64,000 nt of DNA from Nostoc sp. TCL240-02 (GTDB lineage Bacteria > Cyanobacteriota > Cyanobacteriia > Cyanobacteriales > Nostocaceae): contig NZ_CP040094.1 of assembly GCF_013343235.1 (NCBI RefSeq), positions 5,265,001 through 5,329,000 of the forward strand, in the 5' to 3' direction. Under the pieces are notes generated by a model, which saw only the letters and a list, made by a program, of their open reading frames with translations, was not told where the DNA came from and did not search any database. Below are positions 55,123-64,000 of the stretch, in pieces. Every line of letters starts with the position of its first letter. The stretch's first letter is position 1. Made by a program: the position numbers and the translations under genes.

Positions 55123-55739
55123 ACTTCTCAAAGGGCTAAGAGAGTCGTTAATTATCAAGCTACTGGTAACGTAATGTAAATAAATTATGGATTAGAAATG
55201 ATAATAAATTCCATCCATGTAACAAATCTATTGATGATATTGGTAATTTCCAAGGCACTGTTAAATTTACATTTATTTATATAATTATTTTATATCCGTC
55301 TACCTACTTAGGTTATTTTTATTAGTAGTAATTAAAAATAAATTGAGTACGTAAAAAATTTCCACTTTAATTACTCTTACATAAATTTTTTACACTTTGA
55401 AATCAAGTTACAACCTTATTATTAGCCGTTTTTTAGCTTGATTTTTTAAGATTGAGTAGCTAGGCAGTGTGCCAGAGTTAGCTCGATACAAACAAGCTAC
55501 GTGTAGCGTTTCCTAAAGAAGAAGAACTTAGGAGATTCTGAACTTTTTAAGAAAAAGATAAATTCAAACTCCCACATAATAGGGTAATGTATTAATTCTC
55601 AATATTACCCAAGAGGGTAATATCATCTGAGACAGTTCATCTTTTATAATTATGCCAAATAAAATTCATCAAAATTAAGAGGCTTTCGTGTAAAAATTAT
55701 TACCTCAACATTGCTGTTTTTAATTTCAGGAATTCGGAT
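55123..55739. promoter_or_regulatory. Divergent intergenic region with a palindrome
   Basis: 617 AT-rich bases between the divergent kinase genes. ATATTACCC (55602-55610) and GGGTAATAT (55615-55623) form a perfect 9-bp inverted repeat with a 4-base centre, and GGGTAAT occurs once more at 55582-55588. This spacing suits a dimeric regulator or a small hairpin about 115 bases before the hybrid kinase start. Nothing else recognised. Confidence 0.45.
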
Positions 55740-58700
55740 ATGCCTTCTTTCACCCTTCAACTTTCAAAGCTGACTAAAAATGTGCAGTTGCGCCACATTC
55801 TTGTAGTGCCATTTGTACTGCAAATTTCTCTAGCCGTAGGGCTAACTGGGTGGCTATCAATACACAATGGGCAAAGAGCAGTCAATGAAGTTGCAATCCA
55901 ACTCCGAAATGAAATCACGGCTAGAATCCAGCAGTACCTAAAGATATATGTTGAAACGCCTCATAAAATCAATCAACTAAATGCTAATGCCATTAAACTG
56001 GGTGAAGTTAATATCCAAAAATTATCAACATTAGAACAACATCTTTGGTATCAACTGAAAACGTTTGACACAGTGACAGCAGTTTACGTTGGGTCAGAAT
56101 ATGGTGAACACGTTGCGGTTCAAAGGGCGGATGATGGTCAGTTTCAGGTGAAACTTTCAGGTAAGTCCACTGGGAATGAAATTAGGATTTATGCCGCAGA
56201 CCAACCAGGACATTACACTCAACTTTTAAGATCCAAGCCTAATTACGATCCGCGGACTCGTCCGTGGTATCAATCGGCAGTTAAGTCTAAGACAGCTAGC
56301 TGGGGTGGAATTTATAAACTGTTTGCCACACCCAAATATGTGCTAAATGCCAGCTTGCCGATCTATGATAATGGCGGCAATCTGCTTGGCGTTGCTGCTG
56401 TCGATTTTTCACTGACTGGGATTAGTCAATATCTGCGGACTCTCAAAATCGGGCGAACGGGCGAAACTTTCATTCTAGAACGCCAAACAGGGTTACTGGT
56501 TGGGAGTTCTGCCACTCAACAACCCTACGTAATTGCAAATCCGACAACTCCAATCATAGATCAGAATCCGGTTCGAGTTCAGGCGATCGCCAGTAATGAT
56601 ATTTTGACGCGACGCACTGCTGAATATTTGCAGCAAAACTTTGTAGACTTAACCCAGATTACCGAAAAACAACAACTAGATTTTGACATTGAGGGTAAAC
56701 GGCAATTTTTACAGATTGTGCCAATGCAGAATCAGCAGGGGTTGGACTGGTTAATCGTTGTGGTTATTCCAGAAACGGATTTTATGGATCAAATCAATGC
56801 CAATACTCGTTCAACAATTTTGCTTTGCCTAGTTGCGTTTGCACTTGCAACTGGATTGGGCATTCTGACAGCCGGCTGGATTACACAGCCAATTCTCCGA
56901 CTGGGAAGTACAGCCAAAGCGATCGCCGCCGGAAACTTAGACCAAAAGGTTTCTGTGAACAGTACAACCGAGCTAAACTCTTTGGCGGAGTCTTTTAACC
57001 TTATGGCCCATCAGTTGCGTGAATCCTTTTTAGCCCTAGCACGAACCAACGAAGAATTAGAAAGCCGAGTCACGCAACGCACCAGAGAACTTGGAGAGAA
57101 AAATGCCCAACTTCAGAGGGAAATTCGCGTTAGCGAAGCTGCCCAAAAGAGTCGCCGACAAGTAGAAGCAGCACTAAAAACATCCGAAGCAGAACTCCGG
57201 TTAATGTTCGCTGCTATGACTGATATGGTAGTGGTTTTTGATGCAGAGGGACGTTATCAAAAGTATGTGCAAACAAAGTATGTGCTAACCCAATCCTTCG
57301 CTTATAAACCTGATATGGATCGCATTGGCAAAAAAGTTGATGAAGTTTTACCGAAAGAAATCGCCAATTTAATACTTGATGCCATTCAGCAAGCACTGCA
57401 TCTGAAAGAAGAACCCAGAAACCCTGATGGCAGTCGTAAGAATGTTTTTGTTGAATACCACTTAGCGAACAAGAATCGAGAAACTTGGTTTTTAGCTAGT
57501 GTTTCGCCATTGTCAGACAATACAGTACTTTGGGTGGCTCGTGATATTACCAAGCTGAAAAAAACCGAAGCCGCGCTCAAGCAAGCTAAAGAAACCGCAG
57601 ATGCTGCCAACCTCGCCAAAAGCCAGTTTCTCTCTAATATGAGCCATGAATTGCGGACTCCTCTTAACATCATCCTTGGCTTTACCCAACTGCTGCTGCG
57701 AAATCGATCGCTCAACTCACAGCAACAAGAATATCTTGACACCATCAACCGCAGTGGCGAAGACTTACTGACCTTAATCAATGATGTATTGGAAATGTCC
57801 AAAATTGAAGCAGGTCGAGTTATCCTCAGCGAAACAAATTTTGACCTCTATGGGCTTTTGGATCGCCTGCAACAGATGTTTGCATTGAAAGCCCAGTCAA
57901 GAGGATTAAAACTCATTTTGGAGCGATCGCCAACCATCCCTCAATACATCTGTGCCGATGAGAGTAAATTACGCCAAGTACTGGTTAATCTATTAGGAAA
58001 CGCAATTAAATTTACGCGGATCGGTCAAGTAACTTTGCGGGTAGAAACTCCTAATCAAAACATCACACCAGATGAAAAACTCCACCCACAAGGGGATGAA
58101 GTTTTTGGGCATGGGAAAGAAGCTACCAATGCCCCATCCCCTATGTCCAAAGCGGCGGGGCGACTATCACAGTATACCCACGAGGAAATGGAGTTTCCCG
58201 TCGCTTTCGACGATGAACCCATCACCCTGAACTTTAGCGTCGAAGATACGGGTTGCGGCATTGCTGATTCTGACTTTAATCGTCTATTTGAGCCATTTGT
58301 CCAAACAGAGGCGGGACAAAAAGCTCAGGAAGGTACTGGACTTGGATTACCCATCAGCCAGCGATTTGTGCGGCTCATGGGCGGAGATATCAGGGTGAAT
58401 AGCACGCTAGGAAAAGGCTCAATTTTTACCTTTGATATCCGAACTCGTGCAGTAATTATGGATACCTTGCCAACGTCTGCACCAAGTCGACAAGTTATCG
58501 GTTTAGAAAAGGGACAACCCAGCTGTCGCATTCTAATTGTCGAGGATAAACTAGAAAATCGGCAGCTTCTAGTTGAGTTATTAACACCCGTTGGCTTTGA
58601 GGTACGGGAAGCGGTAAATGGTCAAGCTGCGATCGAACTTTGGCAAAATTGGTCGCCTCACCTCATCTGGATGGATTTACGGATGCCAATAATGAACGGA

Positions 58701-59162
58701 TTTGAGGCAACCAAACATATTAAAGCAGCAGGCGCTCAAACCCCAGTTATTATTGCGTTGACCGGAAGCGCATTTGAGGAAGATCGCTTAACAGCACTGT
58801 CCGTAGGTTTTGATGACTTTGTGCGTAAGCCATTTCGGACGACCGTAATTTTTGAAAAGATGGCTGAATATTTGGGTGTTCGTTATGTTTATGCTGATGA
58901 ACTAGAAAATCAGGAAAAAGCATCTTGGTCTTCTAACGCTTCATCCTTCACACCTAAATTAACGGTTGCAGATTTAAGCGTAATGCCCAGCGACTGGATT
59001 AAGCAACTGCATCAGGCAGCGCTCCGAATAAATGCTAAAGAAATTCTTATGCTGATTAAACAAATTCCTGAGCAGCACGATCATCTGATCGTGGCACTAA
59101 CCAATCTCGTAGACTGCTTCTGCTTTGAAGAAATTATTGCATTAGGGAGTACAAAAAAATAA
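55740..59162 (+). CDS. Hybrid sensor histidine kinase (Cache-HAMP-PAS-HisKA-HATPase-REC)
   Basis: A 1140-residue membrane kinase. Transmembrane 1 about residues 18-40; periplasmic dCache-type domain about 45-345 (RPWYQSAVKSKTASWGGIYK; GVAAVDFSLTGISQYL); transmembrane 2 about 358-380; HAMP (QPILRLGSTAKAIAAGNLDQ); coiled coil; PAS (about 480-620). HisKA has the phosphoacceptor His in FLSNMSHELRTPLNIILGFT (about 635-654). HATPase has VEDTGCGIADSD and GTGLGLPISQRF. The receiver domain has LIVEDKLENRQLL, LIWMDLRMPIMNGFEAT and a Lys in VRKPFR. A C-terminal 80-residue helical tail follows. Ligand unknown. Divergent from the HisKA_3 kinase. Confidence 0.9.
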   Translation: MPSFTLQLSKLTKNVQLRHILVVPFVLQISLAVGLTGWLSIHNGQRAVNEVAIQLRNEITARIQQYLKIYVETPHKINQLNANAIKLGEVNIQKLSTLEQHLWYQLKTFDTVTAVYVGSEYGEHVAVQRADDGQFQVKLSGKSTGNEIRIYAADQPGHYTQLLRSKPNYDPRTRPWYQSAVKSKTASWGGIYKLFATPKYVLNASLPIYDNGGNLLGVAAVDFSLTGISQYLRTLKIGRTGETFILERQTGLLVGSSATQQPYVIANPTTPIIDQNPVRVQAIASNDILTRRTAEYLQQNFVDLTQITEKQQLDFDIEGKRQFLQIVPMQNQQGLDWLIVVVIPETDFMDQINANTRSTILLCLVAFALATGLGILTAGWITQPILRLGSTAKAIAAGNLDQKVSVNSTTELNSLAESFNLMAHQLRESFLALARTNEELESRVTQRTRELGEKNAQLQREIRVSEAAQKSRRQVEAALKTSEAELRLMFAAMTDMVVVFDAEGRYQKYVQTKYVLTQSFAYKPDMDRIGKKVDEVLPKEIANLILDAIQQALHLKEEPRNPDGSRKNVFVEYHLANKNRETWFLASVSPLSDNTVLWVARDITKLKKTEAALKQAKETADAANLAKSQFLSNMSHELRTPLNIILGFTQLLLRNRSLNSQQQEYLDTINRSGEDLLTLINDVLEMSKIEAGRVILSETNFDLYGLLDRLQQMFALKAQSRGLKLILERSPTIPQYICADESKLRQVLVNLLGNAIKFTRIGQVTLRVETPNQNITPDEKLHPQGDEVFGHGKEATNAPSPMSKAAGRLSQYTHEEMEFPVAFDDEPITLNFSVEDTGCGIADSDFNRLFEPFVQTEAGQKAQEGTGLGLPISQRFVRLMGGDIRVNSTLGKGSIFTFDIRTRAVIMDTLPTSAPSRQVIGLEKGQPSCRILIVEDKLENRQLLVELLTPVGFEVREAVNGQAAIELWQNWSPHLIWMDLRMPIMNGFEATKHIKAAGAQTPVIIALTGSAFEEDRLTALSVGFDDFVRKPFRTTVIFEKMAEYLGVRYVYADELENQEKASWSSNASSFTPKLTVADLSVMPSDWIKQLHQAALRINAKEILMLIKQIPEQHDHLIVALTNLVDCFCFEEIIALGSTKK

Positions 59163-59215
59163 ATACCCCAAAAACGTAGACTCACAACTCGTATTAGTTT
59201 CATCTTTATTAAAGG

Positions 59216-60853
59216 TTATTTATATTTTTTTAGTTCTTCAGATGTCAGAGATGTAATTAGACTTAACGGTAGTGGTTGCTGACTAATTGTATTAACGTAT
59301 TCTGTACTCAAGTATGGAAGGTAACTTGGCTGTCCAGCAATATACGTTTCAAAGAAAGGAACACTTAAAGCTTTAACGTAGCGACGTGCCAAAGCTGGAC
59401 TTGAACCGACTGCTTGCGTAGGAATAGGAATGGTTGCATTAGGTGATTCGGCAATAGTAGAAAAGTGTGTCCCGCCATTGATAAGCGTTAAATACTTATT
59501 TGCAGTTGTTAACCAAGTAAAAGGCTGAATTTGTTCTAGTAAAGCTGGAGCAACAGTATCAGAAGTGCCAGATATAATCATTACAGGAATTTTGATTTGG
59601 CTAAGGCTAGCTTCACCAAAAATACTGCTACCAACTGGATTAATGACAATTACTGCTTTTATTCTTGCATCCGATAAGTTATATAGGAAATTTGGTAAAT
59701 TCACAGCCAAACATTGAAGTAAAAGCGAAGCATTTAACGTATCTTCCAAAGCTGGGCAGTCAGCTTTTAATTGCTCAAAATTGATATTTGCACCGGCTAA
59801 TGCTAATGCTGTATATCCACCAAATGATTGCCCTATCACACCAACTTGTTCTAAATTTAAACGTCCTTGAAAGGTGGGATTAGTCTTAGATAAACTAGTG
59901 AGTTCATCTAGTAAATATTTAATATCTAAAGGTCTATCAATAAGTTCTCTAGGATTAGTAACTTGATTTGTTGTACCTTTTAATAATGCTTGTAGTTGTT
60001 TTGAATCACTCCCAGGATGTTCTGGAACAGCAACCACAAAACCATAAGAAGCGAGATGTTCAGCTAGATATGCAAAACTTGTTCTGTCAGAACCAAGTCC
60101 ATGCGAAATAACAATTATCTTTCTAGGAGTTTGAGCAACTGGGAGGTAAATATCAGCTAAGAATCTTCTATTACGTGAAATGTCATTAAGGGTAATAGTT
60201 TGCTTGAAGAAACGAAAACTTCCGGTTTTTCCTAAGTCCATCAATGGAATAGAATCAACCTTAGAAGCAGTGATTACATTTTGTTGAGATTCTTGATTAA
60301 TCAGTGCTACTGCATTTTGAGTTTGATTTACTAAATCTTGTAATGTTTCTACTATTTCTAGAGTCTGGTTTAAGTTTATTGAAATTGAGCTTGCAGGAAA
60401 CTTGCGTAATATATTTAATAGGGTAAAATCTTTTTGATCTGTAGCTGATAAAATTAATGCCGAGCGAATCGCATAAAAGCCTGACAATCTAGATTCTGTC
60501 TGAATAATTTTCCCCAATTTTTGTAATAATCGCTCACCAATTGGTGTATAAAGAAACTGCGAAATTTCTACTTCATTTAAGGGAATGCGAGTTAGTAAAA
60601 CTTTCCGCAATTGAGTTAGTTGCTTTTTGTCTACATACTGACTATAACCAGCAAAATCATCATCTACATTACCTGTTTTAGCATAGTTCTCAAGCGAACT
60701 AATGGGGATAGACCTTTCTAAAACACCATAATTAAATTTTAGGCGCTCTGCACCAAAAGCAGGATAAGTAGTTAATGTAGGCAGCAATGCCATACTAAAA
60801 ATTCTCAAAGCCAATTTTTGCCAAACAGTTTTTTTATCGATAAGATGATTCAT
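59216..60853 (-). CDS. Secreted alpha/beta hydrolase with DUF1400 domain
   Basis: A 545-residue exported hydrolase. Signal peptide MNHLIDKKTVWQKLALRIFS then MALLPTLTTYPAFG. The DUF1400 domain follows (AERLKFNYGVLERSIPISSL; FLYTPIGERLLQKLGKIIQT), then an alpha/beta hydrolase fold: KIIVISHGLGSDRTSFAYLA, nucleophile elbow VIGQSFGGYTALALAG, and a candidate His in LINGGTHFSTIAE. Resembles platelet-activating-factor acetylhydrolase-like esterases of cyanobacteria; substrate unknown. Convergent with the hybrid kinase. Confidence 0.85.
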   Translation of the reverse strand: MNHLIDKKTVWQKLALRIFSMALLPTLTTYPAFGAERLKFNYGVLERSIPISSLENYAKTGNVDDDFAGYSQYVDKKQLTQLRKVLLTRIPLNEVEISQFLYTPIGERLLQKLGKIIQTESRLSGFYAIRSALILSATDQKDFTLLNILRKFPASSISINLNQTLEIVETLQDLVNQTQNAVALINQESQQNVITASKVDSIPLMDLGKTGSFRFFKQTITLNDISRNRRFLADIYLPVAQTPRKIIVISHGLGSDRTSFAYLAEHLASYGFVVAVPEHPGSDSKQLQALLKGTTNQVTNPRELIDRPLDIKYLLDELTSLSKTNPTFQGRLNLEQVGVIGQSFGGYTALALAGANINFEQLKADCPALEDTLNASLLLQCLAVNLPNFLYNLSDARIKAVIVINPVGSSIFGEASLSQIKIPVMIISGTSDTVAPALLEQIQPFTWLTTANKYLTLINGGTHFSTIAESPNATIPIPTQAVGSSPALARRYVKALSVPFFETYIAGQPSYLPYLSTEYVNTISQQPLPLSLITSLTSEELKKYK

Positions 60854-61205
60854 TACACACCGCTTGAGATACTACATTGATTACGCAACGAGAAAATTAG
60901 CTGATCATAAAATTTGATATCGTTGAGAGAAATTTTCTAGAATTTCCGCTTTAATTTTTTAAGTTACTTGCGTGAGAAGGCAATAGGCAAGAAGTGTCAA
61001 GCTGCGGTGTATACACAAGTCTTTAAGAGTGAGCCCATAAGCTTTTGATCCCCCAAGCTCCCCGATAAATTGGGTGGCTAGAACCCTCAAAGTCCTCCAA
61101 TTTATCGGAGGATTTGAGGATCTACAATATTTTTGTTTTGTAGAGAGATGTGTGTACATTGTAGCTCCTGTCAAGAGAGGCCAAGTGCCAAGCACGTCCC
61201 TTACC
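60854..61205. other. Degraded intergenic DNA
   Basis: No credible gene. 61061-61112 contains two complementary words (CCCGATAAATTGGGTGGCTAG; CCAATTTATCGG) that could fold into a hairpin (CCGATAAATTGG with CCAATTTATCGG). A 90-codon frame on the minus strand here has no RBS and is not supported. Confidence 0.35.
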
Positions 61206-61310
61206 TCAAGTGTTTTGGGCAAAACCGCCATCTTCCTGTTGAATATGAGTCCATCGAGGCTCGATACCTAGTGAACCAAAAGCCTGTGCTTGATCAATAA
61301 TATTTACCAT
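61206..61310 (-). pseudogene. N-terminal remnant of a GH15 glucoamylase-like gene
   Basis: 34 codons from ATG: MVNIIDQAQAFGSLGIEPRW followed by THIQQEDGGFAQNT and a TGA. The FG-GIEPRWT pattern is the N-terminus of bacterial GH15 glucoamylase/glucodextranase-like proteins. Nothing of the remaining protein is seen downstream (60960-61205), so this is a stub left by deletion. Identification is from a short motif. Confidence 0.5.
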
Positions 61311-61385
61311 AATTTATTGTGCCGATAAGCTTTGAGTGCTATTTGGAAACGCTGTAGTTGATATTTCTCGAAACAGAATTCTCCT

Positions 61386-61730
61386 TCAATTGAAAGATTG
61401 AGAATATTTGCGAGTAGCAGCTAAAGACTTTGCTTCAATAAAAATTTGTTTTATCTCAGGATGTTTTTGGCTAATTTTATTTTATAAATTTTCTACAGCT
61501 AATGCTATTTTCTCACCTGTGAGATTTTTAAAAAACTGGATTTCCAGGTTGAACAATACTTTTTGTGGAGGAAGCTGCATAGTTAGCACATGAATAACTT
61601 TTTGTACCCCTGGTTCTGTTTTTGATAAAGAACGGATATTAGCTATAGTTTGAGGATTAGCACTTTCACCAACTAATAATCCTTTAGTTTATCTAGCTAG
61701 TAGGACTGCTTATATAGACAATATAATGCC
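61386..61730 (-). pseudogene. C-terminal remnant of a cation diffusion facilitator (CDF) transporter
   Basis: Reading the minus strand gives AVLLAR, a stop, TKGLLVGESANPQTIANIRS, LSKTEPGVQKVIHVLTMQLP, PQKVLFNLEIQFFKNLTGEK, IALAVENL, a stop at 61482-61484, and NKISQKHPEIKQIFIEAKSL. This is the end of the last transmembrane helix and the cytoplasmic domain of CDF-family efflux proteins (GLL-GE, LTM, EV-FN--I-F, IFIEA). At least three in-frame stops and no upstream transmembrane part show it is dead. Confidence 0.7.
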
Positions 61731-62321
61731 AAAACTAACAAAATCTTTTAGTATCTTAAGTGAACCTAGTATTTTCCTAATCTATCCAGAGAAAGATAAA
61801 AGGTATATTGTTTTACTGACCAATATTTTAATTAGTTGTCATTTCTGTGACAATAGTATGTCTTTATTTGTAAGATTTGTTAAGTTATAGATTTAAAGGT
61901 TATTTCAATATGAACAATAATTTATGGTATATTCAGAGAAAGATGGTTTATCAGTTTGAATTAATATCGGTTGGTATATTAAATAAACGAAAAATATAGC
62001 TATTTTGATTAGTTTGTATGCTTGAATAAATGATTACTAAAAATAGTAAGCTGCTCTGAATTTAAGTTGTGTAATTAGGGCGCTCATGTTGGCCAACCCA
62101 CAAGAGTTTTATTTTATTTAATTATTCAATTTAGATGATTTTCAGCTTAGATAAAAAATTCTGATTTCGGAATTTACTTTAAAATTTTAAGTGCATCACA
62201 ATTTTTAAATATTTTTTAATTACTTGATCTGCGGCTTTGGCACTAGCATTCTTGACAATATGAATGATGCATTAGGCGGATAGCATCTATCTACATACTT
62301 AGACTTATAAGGGAAAAAGCG
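61731..62321. other. AT-rich region upstream of the DUF2231-cox genes
   Basis: 591 bases, strongly AT-rich, no gene seen. It should contain the promoter for the DUF2231/coxB operon. TTGACA occurs at 62255-62260 but no well-spaced -10 box was recognised. Confidence 0.35.
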
Positions 62322-62816
62322 ATGCCTGCTCTGTCTCTGAATAGCCAAAATTTACCATACCCCGATCCTTTGCACCCAATTATCGTTCACTTTGTGATTG
62401 CAATGGTGCTTTTTTCCTTCGTGTGTGATGTTCTAGGCTATTTCACCCGCAACGTGCGTTTATTTGAGGTGAGTTTTTGGAATATGTTTGTTGCTGCGAT
62501 CGCAATTTTCATCGCAATTATCTTTGGCCAGTTTGAAGCAGGACTAGCCCAAGCCCAGAAAGCAGCCCAATCAACGCTGAATTATCATACCGTCCTGGGT
62601 TGGTCACTGGGGGCGATTGTTGCGGCGATCGCAGCTTGGCGTTTTGTGATTCGCAACAGCAGCCCCCGAAGAGTACCGCCTGCTTACCTTGGGGCTGCAA
62701 CATTGTTAGTCTGCCTAGTATTTGTGCAAGTGTATTTGGGGAGTAAACTGTTTTGGGTATATGGATTGCACGTTGAGCCTGTAGTTCAAGCCATGAAACA
62801 GGGAGTTTCACCATGA
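62322..62816 (+). CDS. DUF2231 four-helix membrane protein
   Basis: A 164-residue polytopic protein of the DUF2231 family. The motif DPLHPIIVHFVIAMVLFSFV at residues 15-34 has the family His and Pro positions; four transmembrane helices follow the usual pattern. Function unknown; DUF2231 proteins are often near respiratory or heme-copper oxidase genes. It overlaps the next gene by 4 bases (ATGA), and coxB follows, so the three are almost certainly one operon. Confidence 0.85.
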   Translation: MPALSLNSQNLPYPDPLHPIIVHFVIAMVLFSFVCDVLGYFTRNVRLFEVSFWNMFVAAIAIFIAIIFGQFEAGLAQAQKAAQSTLNYHTVLGWSLGAIVAAIAAWRFVIRNSSPRRVPPAYLGAATLLVCLVFVQVYLGSKLFWVYGLHVEPVVQAMKQGVSP

Positions 62817-63406
62817 ACCCACAACTGATTGAGCAGTTGAGATTGCGGCTGGGTGCTAACGGATTACCCTACGAGATTCCTGTACATCCGCAGTTAGTGC
62901 ATCTAACGCTGGGTTTGTTCATCATTGCCATCATTTTTGATATAGCAGGAGTGTTGTTTTCTTTAGAAAAACCAATTTTCAAATTTTTGGGATTGGCTGC
63001 CATCCGTTCTAGCTTTTTTGATGTCGGCTGGTACAATCTCATAGCAGCAGCGGCCATCACATTTTTCACCGTTGCGGCTGGTTTTTTTGAACTACTGTTG
63101 GCAAATCCGCCAGTCGATCAAAAGAGTGCTTGGGGGTTGAGTGCTGGTTGGACGATGCTTTTACATGGTTTAGGTGGGGTTTTGCTGCTGGGGATTATTG
63201 TCGCCATGACTGTATGGAGAGGTTTGCAGCGCTATCGCTGGCGGAAGGATGCTTCCAGACAGGTGCAGTGGAGTTACTTGTTAGCAGGGATTGCAATACT
63301 AGGCATATTATTCGTTCACGGAACATTGGGGGCGCATTTGGGAGAGGAATTTGGGATTCATGTTACTGCTGCGAATACAATTTCCAAAAATGTTCACAGC
63401 AAATAA
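62813..63406 (+). CDS. Second DUF2231 membrane protein
   Basis: A 197-residue paralogue of the preceding protein. IPVHPQLVHLTLGLFIIAII at residues 22-41 carries the same His-Pro-x-x-V-H motif. About five hydrophobic segments; ends in a polar tail after GTLGAHLGEEFGIHV, which has two further histidines. Translationally coupled to the first DUF2231 gene; coxB starts 24 bases after its stop. Confidence 0.85.
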   Translation: MNPQLIEQLRLRLGANGLPYEIPVHPQLVHLTLGLFIIAIIFDIAGVLFSLEKPIFKFLGLAAIRSSFFDVGWYNLIAAAAITFFTVAAGFFELLLANPPVDQKSAWGLSAGWTMLLHGLGGVLLLGIIVAMTVWRGLQRYRWRKDASRQVQWSYLLAGIAILGILFVHGTLGAHLGEEFGIHVTAANTISKNVHSK

Positions 63407-63430
63407 TTAAACGAGAATTTATTGAATTTT

Positions 63431-64000
63431 ATGTTTAGTGTTTTTGAATATCTATTAATAGCGGTTTATGTAGCAGTGCTGCTCGTCGTCAGTCGGTGGA
63501 TTGGCCAGCAGGCGTTTTCTTGGATGCCTCCGCAAGCTACAACAGAAGCACAACGGGTAGATGATTTATTTAGCTTCTTAGTCTCAATTGGAGCATTTAT
63601 CTTCCTTGGGCTAATTGGAGTTATGGTTTATGCGATCGCTTTCCATCGCGCCCCCCCAGAAGACTACACTGAAGGACACCCCTCTAGAGGTGATGCAAGG
63701 CTAGAAATATTGTGGACAGCAACCCCAACTTTATTAGTAGTATGGATTGCTTTCCAAAGCTTCAATATTTATCAGCAATTAGATATTTTAGGTTTAAAGC
63801 AAATTGTGCATTTGCATACACCCTTAGAATCTGCACCTGCATACGCCGAAACCCTCAGCGATCGACCCAAACCTGCGTCTGAAACTATTGATGTTTTCGT
63901 TAAGCAGTGGGATTGGTCTTTTCGTTATCCAAATAATGTTACTAGCAATCAACTGCATCTGCCAATCAATCGCAGCACTCGCTTAAATCTGCAAGCGCAA
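63431..64000 (+). CDS. coxB: Cytochrome c/quinol oxidase subunit II, 5' part (cut by window edge)
   Basis: 190 codons remain open to the window end. Two N-terminal transmembrane helices (YLLIAVYVAVLLVVSRWIG; LVSIGAFIFLGLIGVMVYAI), the subunit II segment RLEILWTATPTLLVVWIAFQ, and the start of the cupredoxin domain (IDVFVKQWDWSFRYPNN). The CuA site lies beyond the edge, so a cytochrome c oxidase cannot be told from a quinol oxidase (ARTO-type). Heterocystous cyanobacteria carry several cox operons, some heterocyst-specific; two DUF2231 genes ahead of it suggest one of the alternative operons. Confidence 0.88.
   Translation, partial: MFSVFEYLLIAVYVAVLLVVSRWIGQQAFSWMPPQATTEAQRVDDLFSFLVSIGAFIFLGLIGVMVYAIAFHRAPPEDYTEGHPSRGDARLEILWTATPTLLVVWIAFQSFNIYQQLDILGLKQIVHLHTPLESAPAYAETLSDRPKPASETIDVFVKQWDWSFRYPNNVTSNQLHLPINRSTRLNLQAQ

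Noticed and set aside
60959..61231. 90-codon minus-strand frame
   Set aside because: No RBS, no recognisable sequence, and it overlaps the GH15-like stub, which is in another frame.
1..64000. tRNA, rRNA genes and CRISPR arrays
   Set aside because: No T-loop GGTTCGAATCC-like contexts, rRNA segments or repeat-spacer arrays were recognised on either strand by reading; a tRNA scan would settle this.

Overview
The window comes from a filamentous, heterocyst-forming cyanobacterium of the Nostoc/Anabaena type. The evidence is a hetZ-patU pair, many GCGATCGC (HIP1) octamers, CCCCAGT- and TTGTCAT-type heptad repeats, pcxA, solanesyl diphosphate synthase, an mreBCD operon beside a short ssb, and several insertion sequences of families common in Nostocales. 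The strain cannot be named from the sequence alone.

Layout. 0.7-16 kb is conserved chromosome: a CPA2-type cation/proton antiporter, a SIMPL-domain secreted protein, ssb, mreB-mreC-mreD, two tiny genes, sds, hetZ-patU, a candidate structured RNA, a transglutaminase-like membrane protein that has lost its Cys and His, a small membrane protein and pcxA. 17.7-31.6 kb is a decay zone. It holds a dead IS1634-like element, a decayed COP23/TPR locus, a large kinase/ATPase/histidine-kinase gene split by nested IS630 and IS701 copies, an NAD(P)-binding gene with a premature stop, a Tat-exported beta-carbonic anhydrase, and an ISKra4-like element with an 8-bp target duplication. 32-39.7 kb holds a TIR/WD40 protein with two predicted propellers, a peptidoglycan-binding/papain-like protein, a ParA/MinD-like ATPase and a heme-type (Tll0287-like) HAMP sensor.

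The main feature is 40.07-52.3 kb, a peptide export locus. Twelve consecutive small genes encode precursors with a double-glycine leader. Seven sit at an exact 320-bp period and are almost identical; the rest diverge progressively. They are followed by a tandem cyclic-nucleotide-binding-fold protein, an HlyD-type adaptor, a C39 peptidase/ABC exporter and a second ABC protein, i.e. an NHLM-type export set. The peptides in the tandem array contain no cysteine and no modification enzyme is visible, so the products may be unmodified secreted peptides. Their role (bacteriocin or signal) is unknown. A secreted DUF3455 protein and a NarL-type two-component pair follow.

55.7-64 kb contains a hybrid histidine kinase, a DUF1400 alpha/beta hydrolase, remnants of a GH15 glucoamylase-like gene and of a cation-efflux (CDF) gene, and two DUF2231 membrane proteins leading into a cytochrome oxidase subunit II gene cut by the window edge.
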